Source: Xestospongia bergquistia (lineage: Eukaryota > Porifera > Demospongiae > Haplosclerida > Petrosiidae). Taken from it: DNA of 64,000 bases. Positions 1 through 10,797 of the stretch are shown one piece after another; the first letter of the stretch is position 1, and every line of letters starts with the position of its first letter. Made by a program: the position numbers and the translations under genes. Location: contig OZ014411.1 in assembly GCA_963965975.1 (NCBI GenBank), positions 19,062,446-19,126,445 of the forward strand. Reading direction: 5' to 3'. The notes under the pieces are model-generated. The model was not told where the DNA came from, did not search any database, and saw nothing but the letters and a program-made list of their open reading frames with translations.

Positions 1-979
1 CGATAGAATGTGACTTTTAAGTATAAATGTTGTCGCAATGCTAAACAAAAACATTGACTCTCAAGTATACTATGGCTACTACATACAATAGCAAAGATTT
101 GCTTTATAAAATCTTGGCTTTCTGGCTTCTAATTACTGTCAAAGTTAGAACCACTATAGGTAACCCTTATTACCAAGGTTGAATGTTGTAGCATATACAG
201 AAAGCTCACAGCAAGGTCTTTCCTTACTAATTTGCTGAACGTCACCATTACTGTCTGCAAACAGATCAATAATTTAAAATATGTGTGGGCATAGCAGTAT
301 GAATATGACACTGTCAGAGAGATATTATACTGTGCTATAAGCTATAATAAGTTAAAATCTGTCATAGCAACAAAGTCTAAGATATAAACAAAAGAGTATA
401 AGTAACTTAGCATGACACAAATTCACATCAATTATTCAAAAAAGGTTAAAGTGTTTAAATTCCATGTTTTGAAATGAACCAGCACAACTACTTGTTCATC
501 AGGAAATAATTGGTTACACTAACACTATTATTATGTTATGAATAAACAATTTGGGCAAAAATTGTTGCACCCATTGTTCATTTTTCTCTGAGGCTCCATT
601 TACATGACAACGTTTTTGGTCCAAATCAGTTTCATTTCGTATCTGTTTACTGCTTGCGTGTACACAGAAACAACGAAAACGCAAACGGCAATGATGCGAA
701 AAATGAATTGTTTTCAAAACACTGTGTTTCTCATTTATGTGTGAACATCGAAAACGTAATATCATGTGACGTCACTCAATATGGAAGCAATACAAAGAGT
801 GATGGCTGTCTTGGCTTTATTCAATCTATTGTCAACCTTGATTTCTCTCCACAAACTAAACTGCTTATTGATGTACATCACTGCTTCTACTTATTATCAG
901 ACAAAGAAGGAAATATGCCATGTTACACTTTCGGGAAGAAATCCTGGGAAAGTCTGAAGAGGAGTCCAAGAAGTTGTTG

Positions 980-1295
980 GATTAGGCCTAGAAGGACTCA
1001 GGTATGGTGGGACAACTTTGTAAATGATGTCATGGTTAGCCAAGAATGAAGGGAGAACTTCCGAATGGGTAAAGAAAACTTTGAAACTTTGCAATGAATT
1101 ATGTCCATACATACAGAAGTCAACCAATATGAGATCATCCATTTCAGTTGAGAAACAAGTAGCTGTAACACTATACTACTTATCCAATGAGGGAAGACTC
1201 CACAAGTCAGCAAATGCTTTTGGAATCGCTCGATCAACTGTTTACATCATAATTAGAAGTGTGTCCTATGCATTGACTGTATATTTCAGAGTATA
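980..1295 (+). pseudogene. Harbinger transposase N-terminal fragment
   Basis: The plus strand encodes a recognisable PIF/Harbinger transposase N-terminal region: RRTQVWWDNFVNDV, then the helical segment NMRSSISVEKQVAVTLYYLS and SANAFGIARSTVYIIIRSV, a helix-turn-helix-like stretch. It is broken. The Trp expected after VSQE is a TGA (1047-1049), and the frame changes again near TLCNELCPY. Translation stops at about 1295, before any DDE residues. It is a remnant inside the element at 591-1780. Confidence 0.75.
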
Positions 1296-1339
1296 ACATC
1301 ATAACGTCAACTGACTCCCTAAACTTAATTCATATTGCC

Positions 1340-1590
1340 TTAAGCTTTGAAGTCAATATTTTTTGCTACTTGCTCCTTTGTATGAGGATAATCTTTCAAA
1401 CAGTTGTCTCTAGCCTCCTCTAATGTTACTGGTAACTCTTGGCGCATAAGCAAGGATATCGTCATACTTAGTTTTGACTGACTCCCAATCCGCATTTTCT
1501 GATATCTTCTTTACCTTGTAGTTGTGAGTAACATTCAATAAGAGTTCAGCCTCATCATCAGTCCATTTATAGTCCTCTTTCTTTTGACCA
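1340..1590 (-). pseudogene. Harbinger Myb/SANT-like protein fragment
   Basis: Read on the minus strand, this stretch gives a Myb/SANT-like start (KWTDDEAELLLNVTHNYKV, then ENADWESVKTKYDDIL). After a frame change it continues as ELPVTLEEARDNCLKDYPHT. PIF/Harbinger elements carry such a DNA-binding partner in divergent or convergent orientation to the transposase. The frameshift and missing start make it a remnant. Confidence 0.6.
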
Positions 1591-1868
1591 GTAGATATAA
1601 CCTGCTTTCTTCAAACCACTCCTTTTACAACATGCTTCATCACGTGATTACTATGAATTATTAGCTAGTTAATTTTTATTAGCTACGTTTCCGTTTCTGT
1701 GTGAAGGCATGGAAAACGTAACACTGGTTTGTGCATTTATTATATCGTTTGTTGGAGCCATTGTCATGTAAACGGAGCCTGAGACTCTCTCCTAGAAGCC
1801 ATACCATCGTTTATTACCAAATATTTGACAGATTACAGGGATTAATATAAGTAGTTATTATAACTTAC

Positions 1869-2064
1869 AAGTAAGCGAGAGAGGTAAGGTTGCAGAATGC
1901 TTCATTGCCCAAAAAAAAGATCTCATTATTAGTAAGTGATCTTATGAAAAAATAAATAGTTAATTATTACAACAATAACTATATCTACTCACAAATTCGT
2001 AAGATTAGATAAGTTCCTGAAAGCTCCATCGGGCATACTAATTAGTCGATTATAGCTCAAATCA
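1869..2064 (-). CDS. Two LRR exons (3' part of an LRR gene)
   Basis: There are two 72-nt minus-strand exons, each encoding one 24-residue leucine-rich repeat. Exon 1993-2064 reads DLSYNRLISMPDGAFRNLSN and is bounded by acceptor ttttaatag and donor gtgagtag. Exon 1869-1940 reads SLTNNEIFFLGNEAF then CNLTSLAYL, bounded by cataag and gtaagtta. The intron between them is 52 nt and both exons are phase 2 to 2. That is the same phase and length as the LRR exons at 18.46-19.94 kb. No signal-peptide exon lies nearby, so these may be downstream exons of that gene, or of a separate LRR gene. The 3' end of the gene is not identified. Confidence 0.65.
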
Positions 2065-3370
2065 CTATTAAAAAAGAGAAGAAAACAGTCAGCAATTCAA
2101 ATACCTGAAATAACAGACATTGACAATGTGGGTATGAAAATTTGAGGGTTTATATTTTTGCTAACTAAGCCAACTAATGTTGTGTCATTATTCTAAAGCT
2201 CAAGAATTACTAGAGAACAACAAATAGTCAGGGATATCAACTTTAAATTCATGTGTTTCCTGTTTGACATGGGTAATAGTTTTTATTGATTTTCATTAAC
2301 ATAGAGACCCTAGTGAAAATAGCAAAAATAAATCTTTCACAAAAATTTGTCCCAAGCAATGAATACATATATTATCACAATATTAGTTGACATAAACATA
2401 AACTGACAGTAAAAAGACTAGGGAGCACCAACTAACTTTAAAATGGAGACCAAGAATTAAAAACATGTTTAGATTAGACTTTATAGTGCTTGTCAATTAT
2501 AAAAATAAAGGGTGTGAAACAATCACCAATTGAGAAAGTACTTTGTTGTCAATATGTGATCAATACCTGATGACAAAACTACGACTATGAACATCTCTAC
2601 TCAGGCATCAAGATTTAACAAAAATTTTGTTATTTGATATCTTTGCTAATGCATTGACTGGATGCATACTATATTTGATAATTATAGAGCATGCTTTTTC
2701 ATGGTAGGTGTGGTCTCAAGGCATTTGTCAACATGCATTTCTTTTCTTGTTTCAAACTAAAGACTCATTAAGGGCAGTATCTGAAGACAGGTATCAAACA
2801 GCAGTAGAATGGAAATGTTTTGCCAACATTAGACAAAAAATCAGATGAAGTCTCGTTTTACTGGTGCATTATGGAAATTAAAGTACTCAAAGCTTGGTCT
2901 CATAGATCATAGTTTCACCTCATGCTTTATCAACCACCCAAACATGACTCTTGTGCTTTACTTTCTGTAATGCACTTACACAGTACTACTCTATTACAAA
3001 TTCACTGTAGTTTATCACTCTAACAGATATAACATATCATTACATAAACTACTCCTCTAAACTTACTGCACATAGTCTGTGTGAGGTATTATCCTGACTG
3101 TAATTTATCATATAACATATCATTACATAGACTACTCTATTCTTACACTATAAGACACAACCGCCAAACTCTAGTACATCAGCTTTTACATATTGTCAAA
3201 GTAATATCAATCCTCCTTCACTACCTATTCACTAAGTGCACATGTATATGGCATACAATTACATAATTAGCATACTCGTAATTGATAGGAAATTAAAAGC
3301 AGATCACACAAAAGGTGAATTTATAACAGCTATCAAACACACTGACTACCAGTCAACACTTGACAAGTTC
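2065..3370. other. Intergenic or intronic, no gene seen
   Basis: AT-rich sequence with no coding signal I can support. From about 2985 to 3140 there are two imperfect copies of a block containing actactc, taaacttactgcacatag and gtgtgaggtattatc. The same block recurs at 4.9-5.27 kb upstream of the second collagen copy. It is therefore part of the duplicated collagen 5' flank. Confidence 0.5.
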
Positions 3371-3378
3371 TATAAAAG
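3371..3378 (+). promoter_or_regulatory. TATA box of collagen copy 1
   Basis: TATAAAAG lies 50 nt upstream of the ATG at 3421. The same spacing is seen at 5481 (copy 2), 7796 (copy 3), 9808 (copy 4) and 17256 (relic), so the promoter was duplicated with the gene. Confidence 0.65.
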
Positions 3379-3420
3379 AAATCAATTTTTAAAACAGCAA
3401 GTCAAATACCTCATCCCAAG

Positions 3421-4331
3421 ATGAGAAAGAGTAAACTAGCATTTCTTCTCATTCTCTACAACATGACCTGGATAACATCAGCTACTCACAGCAGTAAGTA
3501 CATTGTATATCACAGCTAATCATTATTATACTCATACTTATTATTATCATAAATGTAGGTGCTAACAATCAAGTCATAAAACATAGTGCTACTACTAATA
3601 CTACTAACTGTGACTGTGGTAAGTCACAATATCTTCAAATATTAAGAGGTCGTGATGGTACTCCTGGAAGAGATGGAAGAGATGGTAGAGATGGTAAAGA
3701 TGGACAACATGGTCTCCCTGGAAATAGAGGACCTCAAGGACTCAAAGGAGATGCAGGTCCTATAGGACCAATGGGACCTATAGCTGGAGGAGTAGTCTAT
3801 ACAAGATGGGGTCAAACTATTTGTCCTCAAGATAAAGGGACTCGGTTATTATACAGTGGGCGTACTGCTGGTACTCACTATACCCAGTCTGGTGGAGGAG
3901 CTAACTATCTATGTCTGCCTGATAATCCTGAATATTTACCTACTGAAACAGGGGCACATAACAATAGAGCTTATCTTTATGGAACAGAATATGATAGCCC
4001 AATTGGTTCATTGAGTGGTCTTCATGATCATAACGTACCCTGTGGAATATGCTATGCTAGTAATAGAGTGTCGTTTTTGATGATACCTGCTAGGTTGACT
4101 TGTCCTACTAATTGAACAATGGAATATCAAGGTTATTTAATGGCTACATATCACAGTCAGAAGCAGAACTCAATGTTTGAATGTGTTGATAAGAATGCAC
4201 AAGCTATTCCTGGAGGAGCTAAAAACACAGATAGTGCTCTCTTCTATCATGTTGAAATAAAATGTGTTGGACTACTCTGTCCTCCTTATGATGAACAAAG
4301 AGAGTTAGCATGTGTTGTGTGTACTAAATAA
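3421..4331 (+). pseudogene. Short-chain collagen copy 1, one in-frame stop
   Basis: Exon 1 (3421-3493) encodes a signal peptide (MRKSKLAFLLILYNM...). A 65-nt GT-AG intron (3494-3558, phase 1) follows, then exon 2 from 3559. The protein has an NCDCG motif, 15 Gly-X-Y triplets (GRDGTPGRDGRDG through GPIGPMGPI) and the C-terminal domain VYTRWGQTICP...YLCLPDNPEYL. At 4113-4115 a TGA replaces the Trp that the intact paralogue has in TNWTMEYQGY. The same frame then runs open to the normal end VVCTK at 4331. No other lesion is visible, so this is a very young pseudogene, an allele-level defect, or makes a product shortened by 72 residues. The family is secreted extracellular-matrix collagen. Confidence 0.8.
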
Positions 4332-5480
4332 AATTATTGTGCGATTTCATTTTTGGCTATTGCTCTAGGAGCACATAACATTTACTTTACTATGTATATT
4401 ATCACTAATTGTGTCTCATCCCTTATTTCAAGAAATTTGTCAATTCATTTATTAACAGATGTAAAGATATTTACTAACATATACTTAGTAATATATTCTT
4501 TATTCTATCATAATCATAAAGTTGAAAGTATGTTTGAGGGGTACGATATACCTATAAATTGTTATATCCTATTCGTCTACTCCCATTTGACAATATTTTC
4601 CATTCCTACACAACATCATATATGACAATGCAGTTGTACTACCACAGATAATACATTGTCAATAAGTAATATACGCATTGACTCCACAAACATTCATATA
4701 AATATATAACAATGAAAAACACTCCATATAAATATATAACAATGAAAACATTGTGACTTCTGTCAGAAAATAATATTTGGCAATAGAAAGGACTGTCCAA
4801 ATATAGCAGGTAAAATATGTGCTGAAGTCCTTAATCATGAATAAAGGCCATGTGTAACTGTGCACCCTGTAAGAGGTATCTAATGAAATGCTATTGTATA
4901 AGTACTCCTCTAAAATTACTAGACACTGACATGTACCTCTTCATGTAAGGTATTATTACAAACATGTTACTATTAGTTATCAGTCTGACTGAGGTATCTA
5001 CAGACATATAATCACATTGAACTACTCCTCTAAACTCAATGTACACTAATATGTATGTCTCTAGCTTGTGTGAGGTATATCAAAAACAGGTTGATTATAA
5101 TTTACAGTTGGACTAGTCTACTGACAAACCATTATGTAAACTATCCCAGTAAACTTACTATACATTGTCTGTGTGAGGTATTATCAAAAACATGTTTACT
5201 ATAATTCATCTGATATCACATAATATTACATATACTTCTCCAATAAACTTACACTAACATTTGACCACAAACATACTATATGTTGACTAATTCATATTGT
5301 CAAAGCAATATAAAGTTTCATTCACTATCTTAGTAGTAATATGCCCTATATGTATATGGCATACAATTATATAGTCAGCATACTAACATTTGATAGAATT
5401 ATAGTGAGTAGATCACACAAAAGGTGAATCCGTAAAAGCTGTCAAAAGAACTGACTTGCTGTTAACAACTTAACACAAAA
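4332..5480. other. Collagen intergenic spacer with degenerate repeats
   Basis: No gene seen. At 4690-4750 a motif catataaatatataacaatg occurs twice in tandem. From about 4902 to 5270 there are roughly four diverged units of about 120 bp, each with a 'ctcc-taaa-ttactactacac' like core followed by gtgaggtat. They match the 5' flank of copy 1 near 3.05 kb. Confidence 0.5.
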
Positions 5481-5526
5481 TATAAAAGACCTCGACTTCT
5501 AAAACAGCAAGTCAAATCTTGCCAAG

Positions 5527-6130
5527 ATGAGTAACAATAAATTATTATTGTCTCTTCTCATTCTGTACTCAGTGACCTGTATAACATCAGCTACTAACAA
5601 CATTAAGTACATTGTATGTCACAGCTAATCATTATCATACACATACTTATTACGATCATAAATGTAGTTGCTAACAATCAAATCATAAAACGTAGTGTTG
5701 ATTCTAACACTGCTAACTGTGACTGTGGTAAATCACAATATCTTCAAATATTAAGAGGTCGTGATGGTACTCCTGGAAGGAGATAGTAGAGATGGAAAAC
5801 GTGGTCTCTCTGGAAATAGAGGACCTCAAGGACTAAAAGGAGACGTGGGTCCTACAGGACCAATGGGACCTATAGTTGGAGGAGTAGTTTATACAAGATG
5901 GGGTCAAACTATTTGCCCTCAAGATAAAGGGACTCAGTTATTATACAGTGGGCATACTGCTGGTACTCACTATACTCAGTCTGGTGGAGGAGCTAACTAT
6001 CTATGTCTGCCTGATAATCCTGAATATTTGCCTACTGAGGCAGGGGCACATAACAATTGAGCTTATCTTTATGGAACAGAATATGATAGCCCAATTGGTT
6101 CACCGAGTGGTCTTCACAATCATAACATAC
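5527..6130 (+). pseudogene. Short-chain collagen copy 2, pseudogene
   Basis: Several independent lesions can be seen against copies 1 and 3. The intron donor is changed from gtaagt to ttaagt. An extra G in the Gly-X-Y region (cctggaaggagatag near 5775) shifts the frame into a stop. An Arg codon has become TGA at 6058-6060. Similarity ends abruptly at about 6130, after GLHNHN, so the last third of the C-terminal domain is deleted. The signal peptide, CDCG, collagen triplets and VYTRWGQTICP are still readable. A TATA box lies at 5481-5488. Confidence 0.85.
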
Positions 6131-6663
6131 CAGACATACAACTTGTTGTTATTCAAGTTGTATGTCAATATTTAGTTCACTGTGTGTTAACTTTTGAATA
6201 AAACATTTGACCTCTTAAATTCACACTAATAAGTACTTAGTGTTCAGGTGAATTAAAACTATTTCATGGTATATCAATTGAATGGTAAAATTAATAACCA
6301 AAACTCATAATTCTGTTGAAATATATTGTTCATCAAAATGGTGACAAATAATTGATATAACCATACTCTAAAGTTCTACTATGGACCTCAAGTCAACTTT
6401 ATACATGCAAAATGTGCAATGAATGCTGTAAGTGATCAAGTGACTCCAAGATGCAAGGAAGGAGTACAATATGAGGTGAATTAGAGTAGAAATTGATCCT
6501 TTAACAAAAGAGGTTACAAAAACATAACCTTTAAGCTGACAATTCAAGGTGTCCTTAACGAATGTAATAAATAGTACAAAATGATGTTTAAGAAAACACA
6601 CAATAAAAAAGAAAGCTTCAACTTTAAATCACAATGTACAAATAGAAAATTTTCAGAAACAAA
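6131..6663. other. Spacer, no gene seen
   Basis: AT-rich. The first part (about 6140-6260) matches the 3' flank of the intact collagen gene (8850-8960: gtatgtcaatatttagttcac and cacta-taagta-ttagtgttcagg). This shows the deletion in copy 2 joined its coding region to its own downstream flank. Confidence 0.45.
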
Positions 6664-7045
6664 CCCAGTCTGGTGGATGAGGTAACTATCTCAGTCTGCC
6701 TGATAATCCTGAATATTTAGCTACTCAATGAGGGAACATAACAGGTGAGTTTATGTAGAAATGAGGCCCCATTTGCTTCAATGAATGGTCTTCATGATTC
6801 TAATATACCCTATGCAATATGCTATGTTAGTATTACAGTATTGATAATACCAGTTTGAGTTGACTTGTCATACTAATTTGGATAATGGAATATCAAGGTT
6901 ATCGAACGGCTAACTATCAAAGTCATAAAGATAGCTCCATGTTTGAATATGTTCACATGAATGCTAAATAGGACTTTATACTATAACATTGAAACAAAAT
7001 GTGTTGGACTATTCTGTGCCTTCTTTTGAGAGGATAAGCATATAC
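6664..7045 (+). pseudogene. Short-chain collagen relic (C-terminal part)
   Basis: A strongly decayed copy of the collagen C-terminal domain. It starts at the TQSGGGANYL region (cccagtctggtggatgagg) and runs through SLPDNPEYLAT, MNGLHD and MEYQGY to KCVGLFC. It contains many stops and indels and has no 5' half. It is older than copies 1 and 2, judged by its greater divergence. Confidence 0.75.
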
Positions 7046-7790
7046 AGTGCATGCTACATAAAGAATAGTGCAATTTTGTTTCATGGCTAATGCTTTAAGA
7101 GTATATAATGTATAGCTCATTCTCCAATAACAAGTCGTTTACAAATAAATATTTTGTTATAAAGAGTAGGTTGCCAAGAACACTTTAAAAATTAAGTGAT
7201 CACACCATTGAGCCCACCAGGGTGCTTCATCATCCAAAGATAACCTTCCAAAATGGAGATCTGAATGTCACATATACATATGCAAAACATCAGTCCTCTA
7301 ACAAAAAGCAATAACAGTGTACTCTAAAGCCATTACCAAAGGACTTTTGTGTTTTGTCAAAACAACTAGAGAACACATCTACACTACTAATCGTTATCTA
7401 GTTAACAATAATTCACTAAATGTTGCTACTAGTCTCCTGAATACATATACAGTATATGCATCAATCAATTGCTCAGAAACATATCAATTGCTCAGAAACA
7501 TATCAATATTGAGTTGTAAATTAGAGAACAATTACTACATCATTCAAGTAAATATGCTAAACTTTAATATAAACTTTCCCATTAAGAAACCACTGCTGAA
7601 TTGTTTCCCAATGTAAACTAAATTGACATTTCATAACAATGTCTACACTTTGAACTTGTCTGTACACGTAATTCACAAAAAATTGACCTCTTAAAGGAAA
7701 TGGGTCACAAAAATTGATATAACTATTGTGTGTGTTAATTCCGATTAAAAAGTCCTTATCAAAGCTATTAAGCATATTGGTTGCCATCAA
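7046..7790. other. Spacer upstream of the intact collagen gene
   Basis: No gene supported. The short duplicated motif caattgctcagaaacatat occurs at about 7468 and 7487. Confidence 0.4.
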
Positions 7791-7795
7791 AAAAG

Positions 7796-7804
7796 TATAA
7801 AAAG
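7796..7804 (+). promoter_or_regulatory. TATA box of the intact collagen gene
   Basis: TATAAAAAG lies 55 nt upstream of the ATG at 7851, the same placement as in the other copies of the array. Confidence 0.6.
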
Positions 7805-7850
7805 CCAAGAAACAGACAGTAAAGAACATAGCTACAAGAGTTAAACTACA

Positions 7851-8753
7851 ATGAATAAATGGATGATTTCTATTTTACTCTTTCTGTATTTCATTGTGAG
7901 CTGTATAACAGCAACTGATGACAACAGTAAGTCTTTACTCAATAACAACTACTCATCAATGTACTCTTATATTCCTGTAGATGCTAATAATCCTCTAATA
8001 AAACACAGTGCTACTACTAATACTACTAACTGTGACTGTGGTAAGTCACAATATCTTCAAATATTAAGAGGTCGTGATGGTACTCCTGGAAGAGATGGAA
8101 GAGATGGTAGAGATGGTAAAGATGGACAACATGGTCTCCCTGGAAATAGAGGACCTCAAGGACTCAAAGGAGATGCAGGTCCTACAGGACCAATGGGACC
8201 TATAGCTGGAGGAGTAGTCTATACAAGATGGGGTCAAACTATTTGTCCTCAAGATAAAGGGACTCATTTATTATACAGTGGGCGTACTGCTGGTACTCAC
8301 TTTACCCAGTCTGGTGGAGGAGCTAACTATCTCTGTCTACCTGATAATCCTGAATATTTAGCTACTGAGGCAGGGTCAAACAATTGGCGAGCTTATCTTT
8401 ATGGAACAGAATATGAGGGTCCTGTCGGTTCAATGAATGGTCTTCATAATCATAATGTACCCTGTGCAATATGTTATGCTAGTAATAGAGTATCATTATT
8501 GATGATACCAGCTAGGTTGACTTGTCCTACTAATTGGACAATGGAATATCAAGGTTATCTGATGGCTGACTACCACAGTCATAAACGGAACTCCATGTTT
8601 GAATGTGTCGATAAGAATGCACAAACTGTTCCTGGAGGAGCTAAGGACACAAATGGTGCTTTATTCTACAACGTTGAAACAAAATGTGTTGGACTACTCT
8701 GTCCTCCTTATGATGAACAAAGAGAGTTAGCATGTGTTGTGTGTACTAAATAA
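7851..8753 (+). CDS. Short-chain (spongin-type, C4-like) collagen, intact
   Basis: 300 residues, uninterrupted. Residues 1-21 are a signal peptide (MNKWMISILLFLYFIVSCIT). Residues 22-73 form a short N-terminal region with CDCG at 61-64. Residues 74-118 are 15 perfect Gly-X-Y triplets rich in RDG. Residues 119-300 are a cysteine-rich C-terminal domain with VYTRWGQTICP, YLCLPDNPEYL, VPCAICYASNRVS, SMFECVDKN and the end VVCTK. The family is a secreted fibril- or basement-type matrix protein typical of sponges. Nucleotides 7927-7980 (54 nt) start gtaag and end ctgtag, exactly where copy 1 has its intron. Here the stretch is in frame and may be translated, or spliced out to give 282 residues. The stop codon overlaps an AATAAA signal. 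This is the only undamaged full-length member in the array. Confidence 0.9.
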   Translation: MNKWMISILLFLYFIVSCITATDDNSKSLLNNNYSSMYSYIPVDANNPLIKHSATTNTTNCDCGKSQYLQILRGRDGTPGRDGRDGRDGKDGQHGLPGNRGPQGLKGDAGPTGPMGPIAGGVVYTRWGQTICPQDKGTHLLYSGRTAGTHFTQSGGGANYLCLPDNPEYLATEAGSNNWRAYLYGTEYEGPVGSMNGLHNHNVPCAICYASNRVSLLMIPARLTCPTNWTMEYQGYLMADYHSHKRNSMFECVDKNAQTVPGGAKDTNGALFYNVETKCVGLLCPPYDEQRELACVVCTK

Positions 8754-9800
8754 AAGTTAATTGTATGATTAATTTTTGGTTATTGCTCTAGGAGCACTTG
8801 ACATTTTGTTTAATGTGTGTATTATATCACTGAGTATATTATCAATGATCGTGTATCTTCCGTTGTATGTCAATATTTAGTTCACTGTTTTAACATTTGA
8901 ATAAAATATTTGACCTTTTACATTCACACTATTAAGTATTTAGTGTTCAGGTGAATTAAAACTACTTCATGGTAAATGCAGGATCGATTATGTCAAAGTC
9001 AATGATCAATCATTCAAAATAGTGCCAATCAACATAATCCTACTTCAAAGCTCTATCATGAGCTTTGAAGTAGGATTTTATGTATATATTATTAGTTATG
9101 TATGCTATAAAAAATAAAGTTAAGTATATCTCTCACACTTTCTACATAAATCATATATAAGGAAGCTATAGCTTCAAAAGAACAAATCTAGAAGAGACTA
9201 CAAAGAGCACTTTATAAAAATTATAAAAATAAACAACAGTGACCAGTATAAATAAATAAATCAATAAACTAAAGAAATTATTGTGTAATTATATAATATG
9301 AGTTCAATTAGTTTAATTATCATTTATACGTAGCTTCATCGAAACAAATAGATAAATATTAATAGCAAAATAGCTTTGAAGTTTAAACATGTGTACAAAA
9401 ATATACTTCAAGCAAAGCTGTTCAAACCTGTTGTTATTAATAATATAAAAGAACTCACATTTAACATACCACTGGATCAAGACACATCTTTGATAGACTA
9501 TGGAGGGCTTCACTAAATCTATCAGTGAATCATCCCAACATTAGAATAAAGTACACTCAATATGGTACAGTGGCTATGTATATGATGTATATTAAGTTAA
9601 GCCACAACAAATGATCTGATCATAGGGATGTTTACATAAAAGAAAACTTCCCTACCTGCTACTATTGAAATTTACCAGACAGCTTTAAAAACAAAGGTAT
9701 AACCAAATGTTTGACTAATCTTGAAATACTCTTGAGACTATTACATGATGTATTATCACAACACAGTAAAATTAATACTTCAGGCCCTTTATTAAAACAG
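8754..9800. other. Collagen spacer with a perfect hairpin
   Basis: No gene seen. It begins with the short 3' flank shared by the collagen copies. A perfect 18-bp inverted repeat lies at 9036-9077 (separate entry). Confidence 0.5.
9036..9077. repeat. Perfect 18-bp stem, 6-nt loop inverted repeat
   Basis: aatcctacttcaaagctc (9036-9053), loop tatcat, then the exact reverse complement gagctttgaagtaggatt (9060-9077). It lies about 290 nt downstream of the intact collagen stop codon. It could be a transposon foldback remnant or a structured RNA element; nothing else supports either. Confidence 0.7.
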
Positions 9801-9864
9801 TGCTAGCTATAAAAAGTGGTTTTGAAATCCAAAGAAGAGACTATCCATTTCAACAAAGATAAAT

Positions 9865-10675
9865 ATGAAAATCACACCACTTTTCTTCTTCATTCCAAAC
9901 TTTTTGATCTATGCGTCAGCAGCTACTAACAACAATAATTACAATTATATATCACACCTAATCATTATGTACTCCAGTAGATGTTAACAATCCACTAACA
10001 AAAATGTAGTACTAACACTATACTATTAACTGTGACTGTGGCAATTCACAAATTCCTCAAATATTAAGAGGTTGTGATGGTACTCCTGAAAGAGATGGTA
10101 AAAATGGACAACATGGTCTCCCCAGAAATACAGGACCACAAGGTTTCAAAGGAGACATGGGCCTACAAGACCAATCAGACCTACAGCTGGAGAAGCAGTC
10201 TATACAAAATGGGATAGAACTGTCTTTTCCACAAGATAAAGGAACTCAGTTGTTATACAGTAGTTGTACTCCTGGTTCTCGTTATTTTCAGTCTGATGGA
10301 GGAGCTAACTACCTCTGTCTGCCTGATAATCCTGAACATTTAGTTCAATTGCCAATTGGTTCAATGAATGGTCTTCATGATCATAACGCACCCTGCGTAA
10401 TATGCTATGCTAGTAAGAGAGTATTATTGTTGATGATACTAGCTAAGTTGAATTGTACTGCTTATTGGACAATGGAATATCAAGGTTATCTAATGTTTGA
10501 CTATCATTGTCATAAGCAGAACTCCATGTTTGAATGTGTAGATAAGAATGCACAAGCTATTCCTGGAGGTGCTAAAGATTCACGTTGCACTTTATTCTAT
10601 CCAGTTGAAACAAAATGCATTGGACTACTTTGTCCTCCTTACAATGAAAAAAAAGAGTTACCATGTGTTGAATAA
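9865..10675 (+). pseudogene. Short-chain collagen copy 4, pseudogene
   Basis: A signal peptide is still readable (MKITPLFFFIPNFLIYASAA), followed by stops before the NCDCG motif. Gly codons in the triplet region are changed (GCDGTPERDG and GLPRNTGPQ), and a frameshift follows GFKGDMG near 10160. From about 10220 the C-terminal domain is in frame again (QDKGTQLLYSS...CVE). It lacks about 14 residues around the YLYGTEY motif and ends early at the EELPCVE position. The stop codon overlaps AATAAA. A TATA box is at 9808-9816. Confidence 0.85.
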
Positions 10676-10797
10676 AGCCTATTGAGTAATTCATCTACTT
10701 TTTGTTACTAAAGTTGTATGTCAATAGTCAGCCACTATGTATTACCTTTTAATAGAAAATTTGTGACCTCTTTACAATGTGCAGTACTTAAAAAACC

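Larger units (their letters stand above)
591..1780. mobile_element. PIF/Harbinger element, deleted and inactive
   Basis: The ends form terminal inverted repeats: 591-610 reads aggctccatttacatgacaa and the reverse complement of 1761-1780 differs by one base. Subterminal similarity continues inwards, with cacagaaac and gaaaacg blocks near 660-680 and 1690-1720. Inside lie a broken transposase N-terminus (plus strand) and a broken Myb/SANT-like domain (minus strand), the two proteins that PIF/Harbinger elements normally carry. The catalytic DDE part is missing, so the element cannot move by itself. A clear 3-bp target duplication was not found. It sits between minus-strand LRR exons and anything further left. 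Confidence 0.8.

Noticed and set aside
130-262. Possible minus-strand exon at about 172-262 (acceptor tttgcag, donor gtaataag)
   Set aside because: Splice-like ends exist but no reading frame resembles a leucine-rich repeat or other known domain, and joining to the 1869 exon in phase gives a stop or an uncharacteristic sequence.
4113-4115. TGA in collagen copy 1 as a selenocysteine codon
   Set aside because: The paralogue has Trp here, not Cys, and the 3' flank shows no obvious SECIS-like stem. A simple nonsense change is enough.
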